Shown here piece after piece: positions 46,363-60,394 of a stretch of DNA of 64,000 nucleotides. The DNA comes from Alphaproteobacteria bacterium. Its GTDB lineage: Bacteria > Pseudomonadota > Alphaproteobacteria > Micavibrionales > Micavibrionaceae. Below the pieces are notes generated by a model. It worked only from the letters and a program-made list of their open reading frames with translations, made no database searches and was not told where the DNA came from. Made by a program: the position numbers and the translations under genes. The stretch lies in the NCBI GenBank assembly GCA_024279035.1, contig JAJRSA010000032.1:62001-126000 (forward strand). Reading direction: 5' to 3'. Position 1 is the stretch's first letter. Each line of letters starts with the position of its first letter.

Positions 46363-47400
46363 ATGATCTATTTTCGCTGTGATGTCTCCGAGACAATAGG
46401 CATAGGAAACCTAAGGCGATGCCTAATCTTGGCACGGGCGTTGAATGCACATGACACAACATGTTTTATTCTCCCCGAAGATACAGATGAAAACACTTTA
46501 AAGCTCATTCATGAATCTAGATCTTCTGTTCATCTCGTGCCTAAGGCTCTCAGCTATGAGCATAAAATCTCCCATTATCCCAAAGACGCCCAAAATATCA
46601 TTCTAGATCTAGGGCATCGGCAAAATTTAGAGCACCCTCTCCCCTTGATTTCCTATCTCAAAGCCCTAGATCACTCCAAATACACAATTGTCATGATGGA
46701 TGGCTTAAGCGATGATTCTTTTCGTGATGAGCGCGCCCCAAAAATAAAAGCTTTGATTCAGCCCTATTGGGGTACAGACACACAACGTCCTCCCAATGCA
46801 GAGCATTGGCTCCACGGACAAGACTATGTGTTGTTAGATGAAATCTATATAAACGCTTATCGCCAAAGACAAACTACTTCTCCTCAAAAAATTCTTATAA
46901 CATTTGGAGGGGCAGACCCACAAACAAATACACTTCGTGTTGTAAATAGCCTTAAGGATCTATCGAATATAGAGATGAGGGTAATTGTTGGGCCTTTTTT
47001 CTCAAAAGAACATGTGTGCGCCTTAAAAAAATTATCTGCTCATGTGACCCTTATTCATGACCCAAGTGATCTTTTGGTGCACTATCAATGGGCGGATTTA
47101 GGGATTTGTGCATCAGGCACGACCCGTTATGAAGCGGCTGCCTGTGGACTTCCCCTCATTGTGACCTCCCTCTATCCCGAACACCAGAGTTTAAGCGAAA
47201 ATTTTGCGTCCTATGGCACAACATATTACGCAGGCTATTATAAAGATATGTCTCCCGAGGATTGGGCGCGTATTGTAATGGATATACAAAATAATCAGGA
47301 GCTCTATACAGGAATGGTCAATGCTTTGGAGCAGATAGACCATACAGGAAACGGCGCCCAAAATCTTGCGCAAGCGCTCCTCAAGATTTTTCCCTTATGA
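46363..47400 (+). CDS. pseG: PseG-like UDP-sugar hydrolase (active-site His replaced)
   Basis: A 345-residue GT-B-fold hydrolase; PseG cleaves UDP from 2,4-diacetamido-2,4,6-trideoxy-beta-L-altropyranose. The N-terminus IYFRCDVSETIGIGNLRRC corresponds to the PseG/SpsG signature FRxDxSxxIGxGHxxRC, but the catalytic His is Asn. The C-terminal domain has ILITFGGADPQTNTL and ICASGTTRYEAAACGLP, which match well. Length is close to PseG. It is separated from the previous gene by a duplication that appears to have removed an ATGA overlap. The annotation rests on fold and context; activity is doubtful. Confidence 0.8.
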   Translation: MIYFRCDVSETIGIGNLRRCLILARALNAHDTTCFILPEDTDENTLKLIHESRSSVHLVPKALSYEHKISHYPKDAQNIILDLGHRQNLEHPLPLISYLKALDHSKYTIVMMDGLSDDSFRDERAPKIKALIQPYWGTDTQRPPNAEHWLHGQDYVLLDEIYINAYRQRQTTSPQKILITFGGADPQTNTLRVVNSLKDLSNIEMRVIVGPFFSKEHVCALKKLSAHVTLIHDPSDLLVHYQWADLGICASGTTRYEAAACGLPLIVTSLYPEHQSLSENFASYGTTYYAGYYKDMSPEDWARIVMDIQNNQELYTGMVNALEQIDHTGNGAQNLAQALLKIFPL

Positions 47401-47420
47401 AAGAGTTAAGGAGTTTTCTC

Positions 47421-47457
47421 TTGTGTTTTTATGCTGTCTTCTCTGTTAAAAACACAA
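47421..47457. terminator. Hairpin after pseG
   Basis: TTGTGTTTTTA and TAAAAACACAA form an 11-bp perfect stem around a 15-base loop, 20 bp after the pseG stop. No T-run follows, so it may be a rho-aided or weak terminator separating the pse genes from the rRNA operon. Confidence 0.5.
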
Positions 47458-47516
47458 GGCTATGTGGCTCTTCTTAAGAGATATTTAAAAAAAGTTAAAG
47501 AAAAGTAAAAAAAGGG

Positions 47517-47545
47517 TTTACAAATAAACGAGGTGGAGATATAAC
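47517..47545 (+). promoter_or_regulatory. rRNA operon promoter P1
   Basis: TTTACA (47517-47522) and TATAAC (47540-47545) are separated by exactly 17 bp. An A-tract-rich UP-element-like stretch lies directly upstream (47484-47513) and a GC-rich discriminator with CACCCTCC follows. Position about 400 bp before 16S is normal for an rrn operon. Confidence 0.7.
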
Positions 47546-47607
47546 ACCCTCCTCGGCAACGGACTGGCAACAGTCAAGCAGTTGAGAAAAACTTTAGAAA
47601 TAAAGAC

Positions 47608-47636
47608 TTGACGAGGGAATAAAGGGTCGGTATGAT
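47608..47636 (+). promoter_or_regulatory. rRNA operon promoter P2
   Basis: TTGACG (47608-47613) and TATGAT (47631-47636) are also spaced by exactly 17 bp, about 90 bp after P1. The two consecutive promoters with identical spacing follow the usual rrn P1/P2 layout. Activity is inferred. Confidence 0.65.
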
Positions 47637-47952
47637 CCGCTCATCGTTAAAAATTAAGGGTTAGGTTTTAAGTTTTATTGGAGCCTGATTTTTTATGTGA
47701 GCGACTTTCGAGTTGTTAGCATGGATCTTGAACATCGTGAATATGGAAAAAAGAGTCGCAGGCAGCAGTGTGTGAGTTTGTGTATTGGATACACAAATAA
47801 ATTATCTGTTTGCATGCGAACTTTTTAAGTTACGTGACGCGCTTTCACTTTTTAGGAAGTGGAAGCACAATACAAATATGCAAGCAGGTTCTTAAATAAA
47901 TATACTTTTGGGTTGTCTTTGGATTTATTCAAAGATAATTGCAGATGGGATT
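47637..47952 (+). other. 16S rRNA leader
   Basis: The 316-bp transcribed leader contains a hairpin near 47848-47873 (GCTTTCACTT...AAGTGGAAGC) and sequence for precursor processing and antitermination, but I found no boxA sequence I could defend. It holds no gene. Confidence 0.5.
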
Positions 47953-49446
<1,494 letters not shown>

Positions 49447-49530
49447 TAAGGATGTATCTGGTACATTCATGTGCTGCTGCCGGCGTCTCTTTTTTCCATT
49501 GTCGTGTTAGAACCAGAATCGCGGAGATCT

Positions 49531-49607
<77 letters not shown>

Positions 49608-49633
49608 TTTATTGTTGGTTTAGCCAATACCAA

Positions 49634-49709
49634 GGGCCCTTAGCTCAGCTGGGAGAGCGCCTGATTTGCATTCAGGAGGTCAGCGGTTCGATCCCGCTAG
49701 GGTCCACCA
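49634..49709 (+). tRNA. tRNA-Ala (TGC)
   Basis: A 76-base cloverleaf with encoded CCA. The acceptor is GGGCCCT paired with AGGGTCC, and the anticodon TGC lies at 49667-49669 in ATTTGCATT. The T-loop is GTTCGATCC. It is the usual second spacer tRNA. Confidence 0.97.
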
Positions 49710-50137
49710 TTTATTGTTGGTTGTTATTTTTTTCTTAAAGACCTTTTTGGTCTTTAAGTGAGGAATATCCTCAGGTTCTTGTACATCGTAAATAGGTATA
49801 TAGTATGTTTTAATGTTTTATATTAAAATATGTCCATTTTTTTGGGTGTGTTTTAAAGGATTGCGACTGCAAGCCCGTGCGTGAGCACGAAGCCTGCGTG
49901 GCGTCTGAACGTACAATTTCATTTCCTATGAAATTGTAAAAGCATTAAAACAAACATAGGTTACATCATCCTTCCGAGATTCGGATGGTGTAACATAATG
50001 GTTCATTGCAGTTATTTGTAGGCGTCCACGCCTACATCCGACATCGAATGTAATGGATCATTGTCTAGCAAATCAAAATGCTGAGAACATAGTTTCAATG
50101 ATCATACAGTGACTTTATTTCTGTGTGTGATTTGGAT
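49710..50137 (+). other. tRNA-Ala to 23S spacer
   Basis: The 430-bp spacer has no gene. It holds the first 54-base repeat element, then a 10-bp hairpin (ACAATTTCAT...ATGAAATTGT, about 49913-49937) and AACATAGGTTA at 49963-49973, which is complementary to TAACCTATGTT at 53061-53071 beyond the 23S gene. After each spacer tRNA the sequence CCATTTATTGTTGGTT is also repeated. Confidence 0.7.
49858..49911 (+). repeat. RNA-like repeat element, copy before 23S
   Basis: It is almost the same as 52955-53009. It has two small hairpins: CGTGC-GTGA-GCACG and GCC-TGCGT-GGC. The first loop differs between copies while its stem is kept. Confidence 0.8.
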
Positions 50138-52882
<2,745 letters not shown>

Positions 52883-52954
52883 TCACTTCATACCCAGTGA
52901 TAAATTCATTGGATCATTGAAAATGGATCTAAGCATTTTGATTTAATACCTGCA

Positions 52955-53009
52955 GGATTGCGACCGTAAAGCCCGTGCCATAGCACGAAGCCTGCGTGGC
53001 GTCTGAACG
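52955..53009 (+). repeat. RNA-like repeat element, copy after 23S
   Basis: This second copy lies between 23S and 5S. The hairpin is CGTGC-CATA-GCACG, the same stem with a changed loop, followed by the same GCC-TGCGT-GGC and GTCTGAACG. It differs from copy 1 by a few bases and one indel. Confidence 0.8.
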
Positions 53010-53092
53010 CTTGTATATGAACGCACATAATAAAGACAATAAAAGTTATGTTACAAATTTTAACCTATGTTACCTATAGTGATTTTTGATGA

Positions 53093-53207
53093 TCTGGTGG
53101 TTATAGCAGGAGTGCAACACCCCTTCCCATCCCGAACAGGATCGTGAAAAACCCTAGCGCCGATGGTACTTTGGCTTAAGCCACGGGAGAGTAGGTCATC
53201 GCCAGAT
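53093..53207 (+). rRNA. rrf: 5S ribosomal RNA
   Basis: About 115 bases from TCTGGTGGTTATAGCAGG to TCGCCAGAT, whose ends pair. The internal CACCCCTTCCCATCCCGAACAGG and GGGAGAGTAGGTC are diagnostic of bacterial 5S. No initiator tRNA follows it, although one often does in alphaproteobacteria. Confidence 0.95.
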
Positions 53208-53257
53208 CTTCAAAGATCACTATAGTCTCTATATACCTGTTTCGATAACAATTTTGG

Positions 53258-53291
53258 AAACGACCCACATTTTATTTAGGGTCGTTTTTTT
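53258..53291 (+). terminator. Rho-independent terminator of the rRNA operon
   Basis: AAACGACCC pairs with GGGTCGTTT around a 12-base loop, and the second arm runs into a T-tract. It is the clearest terminator in the window and lies about 50 bp after 5S. Confidence 0.9.
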
Positions 53292-53412
53292 GATTTTAGA
53301 TGTATAAATGGTTCAAAAGTACTATAGTATACAGCGTTTTATAGATCCTGAGCCTAACACCCTGTCCGAATTTGTGGAACCTCCTCTATTCGCTTGGTCG
53401 TTTGAAAAATAA

Positions 53413-54968
<1,556 letters not shown>

Positions 54969-54969
<1 letters not shown>

Positions 54970-55526
54970 TGTCTCTCCTAATTGCCCCTGCAACAGACAA
55001 TGATATTTCTATACTGGCCGTTCTTCATGTGGAGGGGTGGCATTCTGCCTACGCAGGCGCAGTAGATCAGGATTTTCTCAATGGCTTGTCTGTACATGAA
55101 CGAGAAGAGGGCTGGACAAAGTGGCTGGACAATCCTGAGATATATGCCAGCATTGCCTATGTTCAAGATCACCCGGTGGGATTTATCGCCTATGGAAAAA
55201 TCGAAACCCTTCCTCTGGGGCAATCGACGATCCGTCCCCAATACACCTCCGAGATCCTCGCCCTCTATATCCTCCCTGATTACTGGAAACAAGGGATAGG
55301 AAAAGCCCTGATGATCCATGCCGTTCAAGTTCTCAAAGAGAAAAAGCATTCAGGCCTTTGCCTATGGGTCTTAGACAAAAACAAAAATGCCTGTGCCTTC
55401 TATGAGCGTATGGGCGGACAACGTATTGGTAAACATATGATCGAGATAGGCCCTTCAAAGGTGAAAGAAGTGTGTTATGGGTGGCGGGATTTGATTAAGA
55501 TCGTTGAAACTTTTGAACAGGAATAA
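54969..55526 (+). CDS. GNAT family N-acetyltransferase
   Basis: A 185-residue GNAT protein. The acetyl-CoA loop is seen as LPDYWKQGIGKALM (Q/RxxGxG/A), after the beta strand EILALYI and before NKNACAFYERMGGQRIG, which is typical of the family. The opening LLIAPATDNDISILAVLHVEGWHSAYAG matches GNATs acting on small amines or peptides. It shares one base with guaB, so they are coexpressed. It does not look specifically like PseH, so its position beside pseI may be accidental. Confidence 0.83.
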
Positions 55527-55597
55527 GAAGAGGGCAATGTGTATTATCAAATTCATATTTTTTTATATTTGCTTCTCTCAAGCCTCAAGTGCAACAC

Positions 55598-55702
55598 TTA
55601 AGAGTTAAGGTGATATTGTTTTAAGTCTTGGATGTAAACCTCTTGAGGTGTTTTGAAGTCCAAGATTTTTCTTGGACGAGTGTTTATAGTGTAATTATAA
55701 AA
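55598..55702 (-). pseudogene. IS30-family transposase C-terminal remnant
   Basis: Between two in-frame stops the minus strand reads NYTINTRPRKILDFKTPQEVY followed by a short tail, the conserved end of IS30-type transposases (NxRPRKxLxFKTPxEVF). Nothing of the rest of the transposase or of clear terminal repeats is visible in the 270-bp gap between the GNAT gene and pseI. It marks an old insertion near the place where the pse genes are split. Confidence 0.75.
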
Positions 55703-55795
55703 CTAATTTACTATAATTTAAATCCTTTTTCTTGCAAAAAAGGAGGCGACTCTCTATACATACAGCCATGTTGAATAAACAACGGATGAATCATC

Positions 55796-56845
55796 ATGAA
55801 AAAGACGATAGACATAGACGGATGTACAATTGGACATGGGCAATCCCCCTATATTATTGCCGAGCTTTCAGGCAATCATAATGGAGATATTGCGCGGGCT
55901 AAGAAGCTGATGAAGGTGGCCAAAGAGTCAGGGGCGAGTGCGGTGAAGCTCCAGACCTATACGGCGGATTCTCTGACCTTTGATGGATTTACAATTGAGG
56001 GCGGAGAGACATGGAAAGGGTTGGATCTCTATAAGCTGTATCAAGAGGCGAGTACGCCTTATGAGTGGTTTCCTGAACTCTTTGCCTATGCGAAAGAACT
56101 GGAGATCACTGTGTTTAGTTCACCCTTTGACGTGGCGGCGGTTGAGCTCTTGGAAGGGCTGGATACACCAGCCTATAAGATTGCCTCAAACGAGCTTTCT
56201 GACTGGCCTTTGGTTGAGGCGGTGGTGAAAACAGGAAAGCCGATTATTATCTCAACGGGCACGTCGACCAAAGAAGAGGTTGAACAAACAATTAATTTTG
56301 TGAAAGAGTGTGGTGGTGAACAGCTTGTGATCCTCCATTGTGTAAGCGCCTATCCTGCGCCTGCGAAAGACACGTATTTGGGCACGATGATTGATATCCG
56401 AGAGAGCTTTGATGTGCTCTCGGGTTTGTCTGACCATACATTAGGCACAGCCACAGCGGTGGCAGCTGTTTCTTTAGGCGCGTGTATGATTGAAAAACAT
56501 ATCACGTTGGATCGTAAAGACGGTGGCCCTGACTCGTCGTTTTCTCTTGAACCAGATGAGTTGAAAGCTTTGTGCACAGACACGCGCCTTGCATGGGAAA
56601 GCATTGAGGGTATAAAATATGGCGGAGAAACCGACCTCAAAGCCAAAGGCATTTTCACCCGTCAATATTGGACAATAGAAGACGTCAAAACAGGCGACGA
56701 ACTCTCTCTCAAAAATATCAAAAGCATCCGTGCCCCCTCTGACGCGGGAGGCGTAAGCCCTATGTGCTATAAAGACGTCATCGGCGCGACGGCAACAGCC
56801 GATATTGAGAAGCACCAACCTGTAAAACAAGACGCGATTGGATAG
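55796..56845 (+). CDS. pseI: Pseudaminic acid synthase PseI
   Basis: A 349-residue NeuB-family enzyme that condenses the PseG product with phosphoenolpyruvate to pseudaminic acid. The TIM barrel begins YIIAELSGNHNGDIARAKKL (E, NHN), then SAVKLQTYTADSL, ISTGTSTKEEVEQ, LHCVSAYPAP, GLSDHTLG (metal His), MIEKHITLDRKDGGPDSSFS (second metal His) and a C-terminal SAF antifreeze-like domain with GDELSLKNIKSIRAPSDAGGVSP. All expected active-site motifs are present. The next gene, a degenerate relative, begins 3 bp after it. Confidence 0.94.
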   Translation: MKKTIDIDGCTIGHGQSPYIIAELSGNHNGDIARAKKLMKVAKESGASAVKLQTYTADSLTFDGFTIEGGETWKGLDLYKLYQEASTPYEWFPELFAYAKELEITVFSSPFDVAAVELLEGLDTPAYKIASNELSDWPLVEAVVKTGKPIIISTGTSTKEEVEQTINFVKECGGEQLVILHCVSAYPAPAKDTYLGTMIDIRESFDVLSGLSDHTLGTATAVAAVSLGACMIEKHITLDRKDGGPDSSFSLEPDELKALCTDTRLAWESIEGIKYGGETDLKAKGIFTRQYWTIEDVKTGDELSLKNIKSIRAPSDAGGVSPMCYKDVIGATATADIEKHQPVKQDAIG

Positions 56846-56848
56846 ATC

Positions 56849-57961
56849 ATGGATAGTACGATACAAATTGATGGACGGACGATAGGCGCAGGGAATGCGC
56901 CTTATATTGTAGCGCATATTTCTGGATATGAAAATCTAAAGGAAGCCTGCACAATGATTGATCGTGCTAAAGAAGCAGGGGTGGATGCTGTTGCTTTTCC
57001 AACCTATACGGAGGATTCTCTGGTTGTCAATTCACGCGCTGAGAGCTTTATGCTCTCTGGCGGGCCATGGGAAGGAAAAAACCTTTATCAGCTTTATAAG
57101 AAGGTGAAGCCCAAGAATGACCTCATTCCTGATATATTTAAGTATGCACAGAGCAACAATGTCACAGCATTAAGCGAAGCTTTTGATTCTGATACTGTTT
57201 TATCTCTTGAGCAAGATGTAAGTCCTGCCGCCTTTAAAATAGCAGCCAATGAGTTAGTCGATCTCCCTTTTATACAAACGATCATTGAAACAGGTAAGCC
57301 TATCCTGCTTTCAACGGGGGTGGCTACAGAGAAAGAGATTGAAGAGACGGTTCACTTCATAGGAAGTTATGGAGCCAGAGATCGTTTAATTCTCATTCAC
57401 TGTGTGAATGCATACCCCGCAAAACCAGAAGAAATGAACCTCAATACAATGCTTGCCCTAAAAGAAGGGTTTGGACAGGCTGTTGGGTTATCCAATCATG
57501 CATTAGAGGTTGGCGTTCCCTTAACGGCCATTCATATGGGCGCTGACCTGATTGAAGTGCGCTATGTCCCCGATCGTAAGGCACAAATAGATACATTCTT
57601 TGCTCAAGAAATTGAAGGTGTAAAACAACTGACAGACAATTTTATTTTTGCGCAAGGAGGTAATTTCGAAGATTCCGAACTTTTTTTGCCTGAAAGCCAA
57701 GGAAAAGTTGTTTATGCAGATGACATAGATCTTTTAAAAGCACAAATATACACACGTCAATTTTGGACAACTCAAGCTATTCAAAAGGGAGAAATCTTGT
57801 CACCCGAGAATGTACGAACTGTACGAACTGTACGAGGGCGTTCGGATATGGGAGGTGTTAGCCCTCAACGTTATGATGAAGTCTTCAATACGCCAGCAAA
57901 CAGAAATATACGAAAATACTCTCCTGTTCGTCCAGAAATGATCCTTAACTTTAACGTTTAA
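56849..57961 (+). CDS. Degenerate NeuB/PseI paralogue, probably a pseudoenzyme
   Basis: A 370-residue full-length relative of PseI, lying 3 bp downstream. The frame and overall fold are intact, including the SAF domain with KGEILSPENVRTVRTVRGRSDM, but catalytic sites are changed: AELSGNHNG is AHISGYENL, VKLQTYT is VAFPTYT, SDHTLG is SNHALE, and EKHITLDRKDGGPD becomes EVRYVPDRKAQID, so the second metal-binding His and the GPD motif are lost. It may be a structural or regulatory partner of PseI, or act on another substrate without the metal. Uniform length and coding quality argue against simple decay. Confidence 0.8.
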   Translation: MDSTIQIDGRTIGAGNAPYIVAHISGYENLKEACTMIDRAKEAGVDAVAFPTYTEDSLVVNSRAESFMLSGGPWEGKNLYQLYKKVKPKNDLIPDIFKYAQSNNVTALSEAFDSDTVLSLEQDVSPAAFKIAANELVDLPFIQTIIETGKPILLSTGVATEKEIEETVHFIGSYGARDRLILIHCVNAYPAKPEEMNLNTMLALKEGFGQAVGLSNHALEVGVPLTAIHMGADLIEVRYVPDRKAQIDTFFAQEIEGVKQLTDNFIFAQGGNFEDSELFLPESQGKVVYADDIDLLKAQIYTRQFWTTQAIQKGEILSPENVRTVRTVRGRSDMGGVSPQRYDEVFNTPANRNIRKYSPVRPEMILNFNV

Positions 57962-57963
57962 CC

Positions 57964-58650
57964 ATGCCCCACCCTCTCATCATATTCGGCACAGCCGAGA
58001 TTGCCTCTCTTGCACATTTCTATTTCACCCATGATAGTGACTATGACGTTGTCGCCTTTACGGTGGATGATGACTATGTGACTGAGGACATCTATGAAGG
58101 AGTGCCTGTGATCCCTTTTAGTGAGGTCGTGGAGAAATACCCTCCGCATGCGTATGACATGCATGTGGCGCTGTCTTATATGAAGTTGAACCAATTGCGG
58201 GAAGAAAAATACCATCAAGCTAAAAAGGCTGGCTATAAATTGGTGAGTTATGTGTCTTCCAAGGCCACAACTTGGCCTGATTTATCGGTGGGGGAGAATG
58301 TATTTATTTTGGAAGACCAAACGATACAACCCACGGTAAAAATTGGGAATAATGTGGTGCTCTGGTCGGGTAATCATATTGGGCATGAGACGGAGATTAG
58401 AGATCATACGTATCTCTCCTCGCATGTGGTGGTCTCGGGGCATTGTACGATTGGAGAGAGATGTTTCTTTGGCGTGAATGCAACCCTCAAGGATTTTCTA
58501 ACCATTGGAGATGATGTCTTTGTGGCGATGGATGCCTCTGTGACTAAGAATTTACCTAGTGGGTCTGTAGTTTTAGGCGCAGGATCTACCATTTTAGAAG
58601 CGGAAGATCGCAAAGCGAAAGCTATTAAAAAATCGTATTTTAAATTGTAA
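57964..58650 (+). CDS. NeuD/PglD-type sugar O/N-acyltransferase
   Basis: A 228-residue left-handed beta-helix acyltransferase. The N-terminal Rossmann-like domain begins PLIIFGTAEIASLAHFYF; the hexapeptide repeats follow from about residue 95, with IGNNVVLWSGNHIGHETEI, VVVSGHCTIGERCFFGVNATL and TIGDDVFVAMDASV. Members acetylate 4-amino or O positions of nonulosonic acids or bacillosamine. With no PseH visible, it could supply the acetylation step or decorate the finished sugar. It starts 3 bp after the previous gene. Confidence 0.85.
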   Translation: MPHPLIIFGTAEIASLAHFYFTHDSDYDVVAFTVDDDYVTEDIYEGVPVIPFSEVVEKYPPHAYDMHVALSYMKLNQLREEKYHQAKKAGYKLVSYVSSKATTWPDLSVGENVFILEDQTIQPTVKIGNNVVLWSGNHIGHETEIRDHTYLSSHVVVSGHCTIGERCFFGVNATLKDFLTIGDDVFVAMDASVTKNLPSGSVVLGAGSTILEAEDRKAKAIKKSYFKL

Positions 58651-58661
58651 AGTATTTAAAG

Positions 58662-58741
58662 ACCACGGATGGACACAGATTAACACGGATATTTTTCTTA
58701 ACTGTCATAAACATCTGTGTCCATCCGTGTTCATCTGTGGT
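58662..58741. repeat. Inverted repeat of the CACAGAT...CACGGATG type
   Basis: The left arm ACCACGGATGGACACAGAT and the right arm, whose complement starts ACCACAGATGAACACGGATG, form an imperfect hairpin of about 29 bp each side. It lies in the only long gap between the acyltransferase and the next gene. It resembles the dispersed ACGGATGGACACAGAT repeat found in many bacteria. Confidence 0.7.
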
Positions 58742-58771
58742 AAAAAAATTTAATTTTACAGGAGACAAATA

Positions 58772-59680
58772 ATGAATTTCCCCCCGATTAAATGGCAGAA
58801 AAAAGGACTTGTGATTGAGCCGAATATAGATATCTGGTGGATGAAAACGCATGCGATGTTGCCTACACCCTATCATGTCGAGGGGAGTCTCTATCGCATT
58901 TATTTTGCAGGGCGCAATGAAGAAAATCAATCACATATTGGCTATGCATTGATTGATATGGAGGCGCCTCAACAGGTGCTTGAGTATAGCCAAGATGCGG
59001 TGCTGTGTCCGGGACGATTGGGGACGTTTGATGATAATGGGGTGTTGGCCTCGTGTGTGTTGCCTCAGGGGGACGATCTTTTGATGTACACCATCGGCTT
59101 TAAACCCGGGGGGACAACCCGTATGGATTTGTTTGGGGGGGTGGCGATCAGTCAAGATAATGGACAAAGCTTTGAGCGTTGGTCAGAAGCACCCATCATT
59201 GAGCGTAATCGTGTTAATCCCTTTATCAATACAGCGCCGTGGGTGATTAAAGAAGAACAGGGCTTTCGGATGTATTATGTGGCGGGGACAGAATGGGTTC
59301 ATAAAGACCTCCCTCGCTATAATATCCAGACAGCCACCTCTGAAGATGGAAAGCATTGGGATCGGGATGGTACGGTTGCTATTGATTTTGCAGAGGGAGA
59401 AAACGCACTTGCTCGTCCGTACGTTATAAAGGAAAACGATCTGTACCGTATGTGGTTTTCTTCTAAAGGTGAATATTATCTTCCTCGTTATGCGGAATCC
59501 GAAGACGGAGTACACTGGACTCGTTATGATAATGTCATTGATTTGAAACCCACCCCAAACAGTCCTGATGAAGAGATGATCTGTTATCCTGTTGTCCTCA
59601 AACATAAAGGGCAACATATTATGTTTTATAATGGAAATGGCTATGGACAAAATGGTATTTGTCTGGCCGTTGAGGAATAG
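58772..59680 (+). CDS. Five-bladed beta-propeller glycosidase/phosphorylase-like protein
   Basis: A 302-residue cytoplasmic protein with the repeat pattern of GH43/GH32/GH130-type beta propellers: RIYFAGRNEENQSHIGYALI, FGGVAISQDNGQSFERWSEA, RMYYVAGTEW, TATSEDGKHWDRDG, RMWFSSKG and AESEDGVHWTRY. No signal peptide is present, so a role in glycan or nucleotide-sugar turnover inside the cell fits. The Asp/Glu residues in each blade cannot be assigned to a known activity. It belongs to the glycan operon with wbqC 10 bp downstream. Confidence 0.75.
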   Translation: MNFPPIKWQKKGLVIEPNIDIWWMKTHAMLPTPYHVEGSLYRIYFAGRNEENQSHIGYALIDMEAPQQVLEYSQDAVLCPGRLGTFDDNGVLASCVLPQGDDLLMYTIGFKPGGTTRMDLFGGVAISQDNGQSFERWSEAPIIERNRVNPFINTAPWVIKEEQGFRMYYVAGTEWVHKDLPRYNIQTATSEDGKHWDRDGTVAIDFAEGENALARPYVIKENDLYRMWFSSKGEYYLPRYAESEDGVHWTRYDNVIDLKPTPNSPDEEMICYPVVLKHKGQHIMFYNGNGYGQNGICLAVEE

Positions 59681-59689
59681 AGGTCATCC

Positions 59690-60394
59690 ATGAAATCAAT
59701 CGCTATTATGCAACCAACTTTTTTGCCGTGGATCGGTTATTTTACACTTATTGAACGGGTGGATGAGTTTATTCTCTTTGATCATGTCCAGTTTGAAAAG
59801 CGGAGCTGGCAACAACGTAATAAGATTAAAACGCCAAATGGAGCGATATGGCTCAGCGTGCCTGTGTCCACTAAAGGCAAACAGGATCAATCCATCAAGG
59901 AGGCTGAAATTCTCTATGAGGGAGATAAAAACCCGCTTGATAAAATCATGAAATCTATTGAACTGAATTATAAAAAAGCACCCTTTTATACGCACTATGC
60001 ACAAGATCTCTCTGCATTTTTTCAAGAAAAACCTCAATATATAGCACAGTTGAATGAAACACTTATAAGGTGGGTGTGTAATTTACTAGAGATAAAAACC
60101 CCGTTGATTCATTCTTCAACATTAGGTGTCTCTGGAAAAAAAGAAGATTTATTGGTCGATATTTGCCAAAAAAGAGAGGCGACACACTATATTTCCCCCC
60201 CAGGATCAAAAGCTTATTTAGATCAGTCTGATGCTTTTGATCGTGTGGATATTGACCTCTCCTATTATGAATATCCTCATCCTTACTATACCCAACTTCA
60301 TGGTGACTTTGAGCCGTATATGTGCATATTGGACTTATTGTTCAATGAAGGTGATCAAAGTGCCAAAATCATGAAAAAATCTCTCTATGTCTGA
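59690..60394 (+). CDS. WbqC family protein
   Basis: A 234-residue WbqC-like protein, often found in O-antigen loci with unestablished chemistry. It begins with the family's conserved SIAIMQPTFLPWIGYFTLIE, followed by FILFDHVQFEKRSWQQRNKI and GSKAYLDQSDAF. Some relatives are linked to acylation or amidation of sugars, but this is only context-based. Its end overlaps the following ABC transporter start by 8 bp. Confidence 0.88.
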   Translation: MKSIAIMQPTFLPWIGYFTLIERVDEFILFDHVQFEKRSWQQRNKIKTPNGAIWLSVPVSTKGKQDQSIKEAEILYEGDKNPLDKIMKSIELNYKKAPFYTHYAQDLSAFFQEKPQYIAQLNETLIRWVCNLLEIKTPLIHSSTLGVSGKKEDLLVDICQKREATHYISPPGSKAYLDQSDAFDRVDIDLSYYEYPHPYYTQLHGDFEPYMCILDLLFNEGDQSAKIMKKSLYV

